The notes beneath the pieces are model-generated. The model was not told where the DNA came from. It saw only the letters and a program-made list of their open reading frames with translations, and did not search any database. A stretch of DNA of 64,000 nucleotides from Mayamaea pseudoterrestris (lineage: Eukaryota > Bacillariophyta > Bacillariophyceae > Sellaphorales > Sellaphoraceae): contig BROI01000019.1 in the NCBI GenBank assembly GCA_027923505.1, positions 248,001 through 312,000 of the forward strand, given 5' to 3'. The translations under genes and the position numbers were made by a program. Positions within the stretch are counted from its first letter, which is position 1. Each line of letters opens with the position of its first letter. Shown piece after piece: positions 18,597-25,367 of the stretch.

Positions 18597-18959
18597 TCAC
18601 AATCTTTTCCCTCCTAAACCAATCCATCGTAACCAGCCTCTCTTTGCTTCCGACGCAGCAGCGTCATCTTTTACTTCATGCGACTGCTGCAACGTCGCCG
18701 TCGTTCGATTCGCTTGCTTGTTCAATTCACGCAATTGCTCTCGATACGCCTGATGCTGCTCCTGCTGCTTTTGTAGTCGTTCAATCTGCTCCTTCATGTT
18801 GGTATTTGGATTGGCTGGATACTTGACGTATTGGTAGTATTCGACCGCCTGTCGTTGTCGCACTGGATCGCTAAACCACCAGGAAGCAATGATTGGAATT
18901 CCAATGTATATGCCAAACTTCCATGCTTCCAACTGTAATCCCTGTTTTCCTTTCGCCAT
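18597..18959 (-). CDS. PET100: PET100-like cytochrome c oxidase assembly factor
   Basis: Starting at the ATG at 18959 the protein has 120 residues; the frame is open further upstream, but that part lies in the divergent promoter. The first 50 residues match the PET100 pattern: a short head, then LEAWKFGIYIGIPIIASWWF (about 9-28) as the single membrane segment, followed by a short charged stretch ending in YYQYVKYP. PET100 family members start with LE(V/I)F(R/K)xxLY in the same place and help assemble complex IV subunits in the mitochondrial inner membrane. The rest is a Gln/Glu/Arg coiled coil (ERLQKQQEQHQAYREQLREL) and a basic C-terminus, longer than in animals. It diverges from the C9orf85-like gene with 249 bases between starts. 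Confidence 0.7.
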   Translation of the reverse strand: MAKGKQGLQLEAWKFGIYIGIPIIASWWFSDPVRQRQAVEYYQYVKYPANPNTNMKEQIERLQKQQEQHQAYREQLRELNKQANRTTATLQQSHEVKDDAAASEAKRGWLRWIGLGGKRL

Positions 18960-19208
18960 GGTAAATACGTTGTTGTTGCGCTGTGATTGACAATGGAGAA
19001 GACTTGTCGGTTTCAATGCGTGGCGGCTCGTTCCATGGTCGAACGTCAATGTGCGAAAACCACTGCGATAGTGTGTGACTGATGTCGTAGAACCACTCAG
19101 CTGCGAACCATCCGTTTCCACCAAAGCGACCATGGAACAAAACGCTCACTCGCGCGCGGTTACTCGTCGTAAAACATTGACAAAAGCACTCACATCGCTG
19201 TCAATACC
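18960..19208. promoter_or_regulatory. Divergent promoter between PET100-like and C9orf85-like genes
   Basis: The 249 bases lie between two divergent start codons and must hold both promoters. No TATA element or known factor site was recognised. Confidence 0.4.
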
Positions 19209-20087
19209 ATGCCACCAACTAGCGCTCCTCAAACAAAGCCAAAGAAGAAGAAGGGCCGCGCTCCCGCGCACCAAAACGCCGTTGCCTTTCACCACAATCC
19301 AAAGTCGAAAAAGACGGCGCACATACTGTCGCTTCCGATTCAGCACGTTTGCTTGAAATGCAAGGAGAAGCTAGAGTGGCGCAAGCAGTATCGCAAGTAC
19401 AAGCCCTTGACGCAACCAACCAAATGCAATATTTGCGAAAAGCGCAACGTGATTGCAGCCTATCATACAATTTGTCGAGACTGCAGCTGTCATTCGGCAA
19501 AGGCAGTTTCGTTGCTTGGCGAGTGGAATGAGAATCGGGGAGAGCAGCAAGAGGAAGAAGATCATTTGGAGACTTCTGATTCTGCGGAGGATGGGGAGCA
19601 AGACGTTGCTGTTGCTGCAGTAGTCGGCGATGACGATGGCGCTGCCGCGACGACGGAACATACTGTCGACGCACAAACTCCAGACGCACATCCTGCTCCG
19701 TACGTCAAGAGAATCAAGCAACCCTTTACTCGCGTCTGCGCCATTTGCGTCAAGGAACCAGCGCTCCGCGACCATGATGACGAAAACGACGAAGATGCTG
19801 GAGTGAATCTCAAGCGCCTCAAGCTTCGCGAGCTCAAGACGCTGGAGCGAAAGCAGGAACGCGCCAATCAAAAGCCGCGGCGGAAGAAACAAGCGAGTGA
19901 GAATGACGATGAAGTCGAAGGATGTGATGATGAGGAAGAAGAAGATCAATTTGATACGGATGAAGACGGAAGCGACGATGAGGAAGATCCGTTTCTACTT
20001 GCCGTCGGAGGAGCGGACAAGCTTGCAGTGGGAGACGCTTACCAGAAGCTTGTACTGGAGCGACAGCAAGCACAAGCTGAAGCGTAG
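19209..20087 (+). CDS. C9orf85/DUF2039 zinc-ribbon protein
   Basis: A 292-residue protein whose start and core match the conserved C9orf85 (DUF2039) pattern: a basic head with HQNAVAFHHNPKSKK, then HVCLKCKEKLEWRKQYRKYK, PLTQPTKCNICEKR, YHTICRDCSC, and much later RVCAICVKE. The CxxC pairs can bind two zincs. In the human protein the last CxxC follows the second pair closely; here an acidic insertion of about 80 residues (about 100-178) separates them. The C-terminal part is also longer, with a Lys/Arg-rich coiled coil and acidic runs. The family is widespread in eukaryotes and its biochemical role is not settled; RNA or ribosome association is plausible from the ribbon and charged tails. A decayed copy of its last 60 bases lies at 21312-21369. 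Confidence 0.8.
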   Translation: MPPTSAPQTKPKKKKGRAPAHQNAVAFHHNPKSKKTAHILSLPIQHVCLKCKEKLEWRKQYRKYKPLTQPTKCNICEKRNVIAAYHTICRDCSCHSAKAVSLLGEWNENRGEQQEEEDHLETSDSAEDGEQDVAVAAVVGDDDGAAATTEHTVDAQTPDAHPAPYVKRIKQPFTRVCAICVKEPALRDHDDENDEDAGVNLKRLKLRELKTLERKQERANQKPRRKKQASENDDEVEGCDDEEEEDQFDTDEDGSDDEEDPFLLAVGGADKLAVGDAYQKLVLERQQAQAEA

Positions 20088-20464
20088 CGGACACTGACAT
20101 GAGTCGAGACAATATAGTGTGTAATTGGTAATAGCTATTGCACTCCGTTTCGATGTCGTTGATTCACTGTCATCCCATATCGCATCGGGATTTGGTTTCC
20201 ATTAACAGTACGACGTACAATATCTTGTTCGCATCTTCCCAAAACGCTTCCACGCTCGCACTCTTCGCGCAAGATCCGCAAGATATACCGGACACCCAAA
20301 ACGAAGATTGAGCATCTCGTCTCAAGCCAGACTACGTACCAAGACTTGTCCTGCCACTACCATGGATGAACTACAGCGCGAGATTGATGAATATGAGATC
20401 TTTCTTCGAAACGTCCCAGACCAAGACTCGCCTCTTGCACATTGACGCGCATGCTCCCTAAATA
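20088..20464. other. Spacer and possible damaged 5' end of the next gene
   Basis: The stretch holds the 3' end of the C9orf85-like gene and the start region of the unknown gene downstream. A well-placed ATG at 20362 (ACCATGG context) opens a 28-codon frame beginning MDELQREIDEYEIFLRN that stops at 20446. It is not in phase with the long frame that follows. Confidence 0.4.
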
Positions 20465-21217
20465 TACGACGTTACGTTCACGATTGATGACGAAGCCAGG
20501 CGCAGAATCGTCAGCGCCGTCAAGGTTTCAGCCGAAGTCGAGTTGGCGGATGCTGTGGAATCTTTGCGCTTGGCGGAACAAGAGCATGACGTCAAGTCGA
20601 TCACCCTATCTTTGTTGCGCTGCAAATACCTTTCGTTGCAGCTCTATAATCCAGACATTATTACTTGCTATGCAAACGGACATGATGAAGAATATCCTAT
20701 GCGCTCTCGCGTAGACCATCTCCTTTCAGTCGTGCACCTGGAACCGGAAAAGGCGGCGGACGTACTCCTCGCGACATTTATGACGGTTTACACACCAGTG
20801 GTAGAAGACGGGAAACGCATCATGCATTTCGACGTCTTTTCTCCCGGAAAGAATCTCTGCAAGTGTCTTGATTCGTTAGTTTTGGCCATCAAGATGAAAG
20901 CCGAATTGGACAACTATGATCACGATACAGTCGATGAGTGGATTGCAAGCCGAGGTGGAATGAATAAGTTTGCTTCAAACTACTCTCTGCTCGATGGCGC
21001 TCATTTCGAGACAGCCTTGGATGCGTTGTATCTGGCCTTCAAATCGGATGTGGATGAAATTGTGGAAGTTTATGTAGCTGAAGGGGGTGAGAGTAGCGAT
21101 GGCGAATCGAGTGTCGACGAAACTGACGGATCGAGTGTCGAAGAAGGTGACGAGGTGAGTATGGATAGCGGGCGAGTCAATCTGATTGAGGACGATAGTG
21201 ACGGTGACGTACGCTAG
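20465..21217 (+). CDS. Unknown protein, 5' end apparently damaged
   Basis: A frame of 250 codons is open from just after a TAA at 20459 to 21217 and reads as real protein from its first residues (YDVTFTIDDEARRRIVSAVK). It has no ATG until MRSRVDH near 20699, while the natural-looking start at 20362 is in a different phase. No GT-AG pair I tried joins the two in frame. So either an exon is missed, the sequence has an indel, or the gene is decaying. The body is helical (LADAVESLRLAEQEHDVKSI, LDALYLAFKSDVDEIVEVY) with an acidic Ser-rich tail. I do not recognise the family. The last 60 bases of the gene form the first copy of a 79-base tandem duplication. Confidence 0.45.
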   Translation, partial: YDVTFTIDDEARRRIVSAVKVSAEVELADAVESLRLAEQEHDVKSITLSLLRCKYLSLQLYNPDIITCYANGHDEEYPMRSRVDHLLSVVHLEPEKAADVLLATFMTVYTPVVEDGKRIMHFDVFSPGKNLCKCLDSLVLAIKMKAELDNYDHDTVDEWIASRGGMNKFASNYSLLDGAHFETALDALYLAFKSDVDEIVEVYVAEGGESSDGESSVDETDGSSVEEGDEVSMDSGRVNLIEDDSDGDVR

Positions 21218-21314
21218 GGCCAAGAGCGGATCATTGAGTATGGATTGCGGGCGAGTCAATCTGATTGTGGACGATTGTGAGGGTGGCGTGCGCTAGGGCC
21301 TTAAAGTAGATCAG
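21157..21314. repeat. 79-base tandem duplication at the 3' end of the unknown gene
   Basis: The segment beginning GAGTATGGATAGCGGGCGAG (21157) is repeated from 21236 with scattered substitutions; the period is 79 bases and the second copy is nearly complete. The first copy encodes the gene's last 20 residues and its stop; the second lies just beyond. Confidence 0.75.
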
Positions 21315-21369
21315 TGGGTGACGCCTACCAGAAGCTTGTTTGAGCAGTAGCAAGCACAATCTGACGCAA
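21312..21369 (+). pseudogene. Decayed copy of the 3' end of the C9orf85-like gene
   Basis: The bases from CAGTGGGTGACGCCTACCAG onward align with the last 60 bases of the C9orf85-like gene (20026-20087) at roughly 85% identity by eye, including the shared blocks CCAGAAGCTTGT and AGCAAGCACAA. Small indels break the frame. It lies in the same orientation as its parent, about 1.3 kb downstream. Confidence 0.7.
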
Positions 21370-21495
21370 AATAAGAGTAGGAGAAAAGTAAAGAATATAT
21401 ACTAGACGCGTCTTTTCACATCTATCTTTCAAAGTTTGCCCATGCTACCGTACATGCTTCCACATGACATGACGAGCGCTCTCAAATTCCTTGCA

Positions 21496-21632
21496 AATTG
21501 TCAGAAGAACTTGCCTCGGACATGGCAATGAACGCATCCGTCACGAAAATGGTGCAGGCCACGGGTATGGCTATCGCGATCGTTTTCTTCCGCACGCGTC
21601 GCCACAAAAAGGCAATACCCATCCGAGTGCAT
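21496..21632 (-). pseudogene. Decayed copy of the 3' end of the mitochondrial carrier gene
   Basis: The sequence on the minus strand encodes MGIAFLWRRVRKKTIAIAIP followed by VACTIFVTDAFIAMSEASS, nearly the same as the last 40 residues of the carrier at 21908 (MGMAFLWRGMGKNTIAVAIP and so on). DNA identity is about 85% by eye. The upstream part of the carrier is missing, so the copy is a fragment; it lies in the same orientation, about 290 bases beyond the parent's stop codon. Confidence 0.8.
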
Positions 21633-21907
21633 AAAGTAAATCTTTGGTGCTTCGTGCACAACTCATTCCTCACAACATTGAGCCATCAACCTCGGATGTG
21701 AAAGTTTTGCTCGGCATCATTTATGCCAAGGGCACCCATTATGTCAATATCCCATCAACAAGCTTTGATAACTACACAAAAACGCTGGCAGCAACAATTA
21801 TCTGAGCTCGTAATTAACTTTGATAAGTATAGATACACTTCTCCAACTATTAGCTCACACTTCCAAACTAAATTGTGACGCAAAATCGGCAGCCACCGCA
21901 AATGAGT

Positions 21908-22819
21908 TTACTTACTGGATTCGCTTGCCTTGGACATGGCGATAAACGCATCCGTCAAGAAAATTGTGCAGGCCACGGGTATGGCTACCGCGATCGTATT
22001 CTTCCCCATGCCTCGCCACAAGAAGGCCATACCCATCTCTGCGTGCAGCTGCCGCACTGTATCAGTCAAGCCTCGGTGTGTTTTAAACATCTCGTTTCGT
22101 GCGACATCTAAGGGATTACTTAACACTGCTCCAGCAACTCCAGCAGCAACAGCCTTGTAGGCAGACTTAGTCAGTTGCTCGCGCTCATAGTTGGGACTCG
22201 CTGGATCCGGCTCAGGCAAGTACTCGTGCACGAAATCCTTGATGATTACAGCGGTTGAGTACTTTGGAACAGTCTTTAATATGCCTGCACTAGTTCCATG
22301 CCAAAGTCCTTGAAGACCATGATGCTTGTAAATATGTTTCAGTGCCTCTCGCGTGTTGCAAAGCTTTTGGTTCGGATCTTGCAGCGTGATGGTCGCGCGC
22401 ACCAATGGCTGATTCATAATCTGCACAATGGTGGAAATAATCAATGGCGGAACAACCGTAGACAACGATTCCGTATTGACATTCCGCGTATAACCTCCCT
22501 CCTTGAACTGCGCTCGCATGTAGTCTCGTCCAACATCGGACGTGTAGAAAATGGCGGCTCGCGCCCACGTCATGCCTCCAACCGTCGCCAGCATGCCCTT
22601 GTAGGGCGGCTGAAAGGCGTACAAGTAGGGACGCATGACACCGGGAACATTGGCAGCAAAGTTTCCAGCCATGTGCTCATTGGCAATCACAAAGCCAGAC
22701 TGGCCAATACTGCTCACGCGCCATAGTGGATAGTTGATGCTAGCGGCAATGAAACTTGCGCCAAAGTACTCGAGTGGATGCTCCTTGGCAACGTTGCCGC
22801 TGCCTCCCATGATGATCAA
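21908..22819 (-). CDS. Mitochondrial carrier family protein
   Basis: A 303-residue protein, the usual length of a mitochondrial carrier (three repeats of about 100 residues). The third repeat has the clear signature NPLDVARNEMFKTH, matching P-x-D/E-x-x-K/R. The first and second are degenerate: INYPLWRVSSIG and MNQPLVRATITLQD lack the acidic residue. Matching Gly-rich second-helix motifs are HGLQGLWHGTSAGILKTVPK in repeat 2 and MGMAFLWRGMGKNTIAVAIP in repeat 3. Carriers exchange metabolites across the mitochondrial inner membrane. With only one canonical signature the salt-bridge network would be weakened, so a divergent or slow transporter is possible. Substrate not inferred. Start is the ATG at 22819 or the one three codons later. 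Confidence 0.85.
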   Translation of the reverse strand: MIIMGGSGNVAKEHPLEYFGASFIAASINYPLWRVSSIGQSGFVIANEHMAGNFAANVPGVMRPYLYAFQPPYKGMLATVGGMTWARAAIFYTSDVGRDYMRAQFKEGGYTRNVNTESLSTVVPPLIISTIVQIMNQPLVRATITLQDPNQKLCNTREALKHIYKHHGLQGLWHGTSAGILKTVPKYSTAVIIKDFVHEYLPEPDPASPNYEREQLTKSAYKAVAAGVAGAVLSNPLDVARNEMFKTHRGLTDTVRQLHAEMGMAFLWRGMGKNTIAVAIPVACTIFLTDAFIAMSKASESSK

Positions 22820-23478
22820 GCTTAGTTAGTGTTTTTAGAAGTGATAGCCGCTCAGAGTAGCAGCGAGCAGGTTTGTCGACTAGCGAGTCGATTGGTCTTG
22901 TAGAGGCAGTGAGTGGAATGAGTCGGGAAAGACGAATGAAGCTGTGCGATTCAAGACGACGCGACCGTTAGCTCCTACACTGTTAGTATGAGATTCTTGG
23001 CTTGCTGGATGCACCAACTTTCTCTCGCTCTCTCTCCTTGACAAGTTAATCTATCCCCGTTGCTGCGGAAAAAAGTGGAAAGCGTTCCTTCGACCGAGAA
23101 GAGGTTCAACCCTACGATTTCTACGCGCCGCTGTGGGCTCGTCATCGATCCTCTTGACACCGCCCGGTGCGACATAGAACTGTCGTGGTGCGACTCAACG
23201 AAAGGTAGCTTCCGCACGATCAATCAGGCGGTCTTTGCGCTGCAGGTTGCGAAAGCTACATCTACCGGTAGCCTACAATATAAAAGAATGCATGCAATTG
23301 AAATGAAAGCGTGAACTGCATGAGATTTCAGTATCATGTCACTCATTGTGCACTAGGGCAACAATTGGAAATGCAAAAAGCTACAAAATGATAATATACC
23401 ATGGTGATCAAAAAAACGTATGCTTTGATAAAGAGAACGCATTGTATGATAAGTTTGACAGCAACCAAATTTGCAAAA
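22820..23478. other. Spacer upstream of the carrier and downstream of the 5S gene
   Basis: The 659 bases hold the carrier promoter. A TATA-like AATATAAAAG lies near 23277-23286 on the plus strand with no gene recognised after it. No tRNA or protein-like ORF was seen. Confidence 0.35.
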
Positions 23479-23480
23479 AA
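23475..23480 (-). terminator. RNA polymerase III T-run terminator of the 5S gene
   Basis: Six T residues on the minus strand directly follow the end of the 5S coding sequence (CTTG then TTTTTT). Runs of four or more T end polymerase III transcription; part of the run pairs in helix I. Confidence 0.8.
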
Positions 23481-23596
23481 CAAGAACACCTGGGATTCCA
23501 ACGTGGTCCCCCACCGTAGTACTAACCAGGCCAGGCGCTGCTTAACTTCGCAGAGCAGACGGGATGCGGTGCTGTCAGCGCTGTATGGTCCTTGCT
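23479..23596 (-). rRNA. 5S ribosomal RNA
   Basis: About 118 bases on the minus strand match the eukaryotic 5S pattern throughout. Near the 5' end comes CCATACAGC. The segment CCGCATCCCGTCTGCTCTGC follows, then GAAGTTAAGCAGCGCCTGGC (the box A region), then TGGTTAGTACTACGGTGGG and GGACCACGTTGGAATCCCAG (intermediate element and box C region), and finally GGTGTTCTTG. The first eight bases (AGCAAGGA) pair with TTCTTGTT at the 3' end to close helix I, which sets the ends. The gene stands alone among protein genes rather than in an rDNA unit. A TATA element lies upstream and a T run downstream, so it looks functional. Confidence 0.93.
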
Positions 23597-23618
23597 GACT
23601 GACATGCAGGATGAGTCG

Positions 23619-23626
23619 TATATAAA
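23619..23626 (-). promoter_or_regulatory. TATA element of the 5S gene
   Basis: On the minus strand TTTATATA ends 22 bases before the inferred 5S start, spanning about -30 to -23. Plant 5S genes carry a comparable TATA-like box near -28. A second TATATAG motif lies slightly further upstream (23631-23636). Confidence 0.6.
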
Positions 23627-23916
23627 GCTCTATATAAGAAAAGCCCAAGGCTGGACCTTGAGGAAGGCGCGTCATGGGGGAAGATCCGAATACCGAACGA
23701 GAAATGCGGAATGCGAAACATTCCCCGCCTAGTGGCATAAATATCGAAAGTCATGTTGACAGTCATAATGGTCGTGCATGTTGGTGTTGATCTTCCGAGA
23801 CTTCTGCATTTGCGGAAAAGCGAACGACTCTCCGCTTACTGTTAGTCGTCGTCAAACAACTGCAGCCATAATCTCTGAAAGAGACTCGCTCATTCCGCTA
23901 ATTGACAGTGAAGACC
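23627..23916. other. Divergent spacer between 5S and DUF6824-like genes
   Basis: The stretch of about 290 bases separates the 5S promoter from the next plus-strand gene. No other feature was seen. Confidence 0.35.
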
Positions 23917-25197
23917 ATGCCTACCAAAACTTGTCACTCCAAAGCTGGCGCTCAAGCATCCAAAATGACCAAAGTGAAGGGCAAAGCAGGCCTCATGCCA
24001 ATAGAAAAATACGTCAAGGCCTCCGACATTTCGCCACATCTGGATATTTTCATTCGTCGCCAGTCTTCGTCGATCCCAATCAAGAAGTCTGATCGTCCAA
24101 CGCGTTTGGAAGAAGTCGTCAATAAGTGGATAAAAGAGTTTAGCCAAGCCAAGTCATATGAACGTCGCGCCCTTGTTCCAATCATTACACAGGAACTCGC
24201 TGACGGAGGCTGTCGGTTCCTCGTTCTATCCGAAGAAAAAGGTCCTGGCGGGATGCCGCTGTATGAACGTGTCTTCAGCACGCGCCAAATTCACGCCAAG
24301 ATGAACCGGGTGCTCGCGCAGGCTGTCAAGGCGTACGAAGCGACCGATGAGGGCAAGGCGGAAAAGCAGAAACAGGAAATGATCAAACGCGCCGTGGAGT
24401 TTGCAACAGCAAGCAAGCCACCAGTTCAAGTCCCAGTCGCCGCAGCAAGTGTCCCAAAGTCAGTCGGAACTACTGCGTCTCCCGCTATCGAAAGCCAGGC
24501 ACCGCCCAAGTCACTCTTTTGGCCCATTTTGTCTCGGGACAAGTCTGCCATGCATGCTCCATTGTTGACGCGCAACGCGTCCATGCTCAGCATCCTCTCC
24601 GGTACTCACAGCGTTGATTGCTTGATTGGCAGCATGATTGGCGATGGAGTCTTTAGTGAGCTCCCAAAGGCTGTCCAAACGTACAGCATGGATGACTCCG
24701 CGAATCACATGTCAGTAGAGGCGCAAGCCGATGCGTACAATTTGCAGCGTCAGAGTTCGCTGGGATCGACGACGATGCTGTCATTCGAGGAATGGACGCG
24801 CAACATGCCCAAGAGTCCACTTGTCTTCAAGCACATCAGCAACGAATTGCAGGATGCCCTTGCTCCACCGTTGAATGGTCCTGCGTCAGCTGCCGTTGCT
24901 TTCGCAGGATCTGGCAAGCTCGAAAAGCACGTTGGGTTTGACGCTACTTGCGTGTCACCTGCCTTGTCGGCAAGCACCGCTCCAACTTCCAACGTGGCGA
25001 GTGGATCAGTGAGTTCCCATCATGATCATTCGACGGTTGACGGCAGCATTGGTAGGGACCAGCCATCGGTATCAATCTTGGTTCGCCTCAATCGCTTGGA
25101 GCTGACGGTGCTTGCCTTGCTGCATGAGAATGTGAATTTGCGTCAACTCTTCAACGAGCGGTTGATGGCAGAGGCCTCACCTTTCGCTCCCAATTAG
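23917..25197 (+). CDS. DUF6824-like protein (diatom-type family)
   Basis: Starting at the ATG at 23917 the protein has 426 residues; a TTG-initiated start at 23902 is less likely. At about residues 50-140 there is a domain with the arrangement of the DUF6824 family: a start such as RLEEVVNKWIKEFSQAKSYE, then LVPIITQELADGGCRFLVLS, a Gly-rich turn (EEKGPGGMPLYERV), and a basic helical end (RQIHAKMNRVLAQAVKAYE). This family is abundant in diatoms and its function is unknown; in several members it heads large low-complexity regulatory-looking proteins. The rest is Ser/Thr/Pro/Ala-rich and disordered, with a helical C-terminus (SILVRLNRLELTVLALLHEN). The assignment is by pattern memory only. Confidence 0.5.
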   Translation: MPTKTCHSKAGAQASKMTKVKGKAGLMPIEKYVKASDISPHLDIFIRRQSSSIPIKKSDRPTRLEEVVNKWIKEFSQAKSYERRALVPIITQELADGGCRFLVLSEEKGPGGMPLYERVFSTRQIHAKMNRVLAQAVKAYEATDEGKAEKQKQEMIKRAVEFATASKPPVQVPVAAASVPKSVGTTASPAIESQAPPKSLFWPILSRDKSAMHAPLLTRNASMLSILSGTHSVDCLIGSMIGDGVFSELPKAVQTYSMDDSANHMSVEAQADAYNLQRQSSLGSTTMLSFEEWTRNMPKSPLVFKHISNELQDALAPPLNGPASAAVAFAGSGKLEKHVGFDATCVSPALSASTAPTSNVASGSVSSHHDHSTVDGSIGRDQPSVSILVRLNRLELTVLALLHENVNLRQLFNERLMAEASPFAPN

Positions 25198-25367
25198 GAG
25201 TTAGAAGTAGTCAACGACTCGGCTGCAGTCGTCGACAGCCAGAGCGTCGGTACCCAGGAAGACTGGCAGTCGAACGACTGACTTTAAATTGGAAGCGCCT
25301 TCAACCACTGCATCGGCCCTCATGCTAAATTAACCAGTAGAGTAATGATAACAAAACAACTTAATGA

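Noticed and set aside
20442-20714. 90-codon ORF beginning MTRMLPKYTTL
   Set aside because: It is out of phase with the clearly protein-like frame over the same bases.
22820-23478. tRNA or snRNA gene next to the 5S gene
   Set aside because: I looked for tRNA T-arm sequences and conserved U1, U2, U4 and U6 blocks on both strands and found none; a covariance search would be decisive.
23343-23738. 131-codon minus-strand ORF
   Set aside because: It runs straight through the 5S rRNA gene and has no protein-like features.
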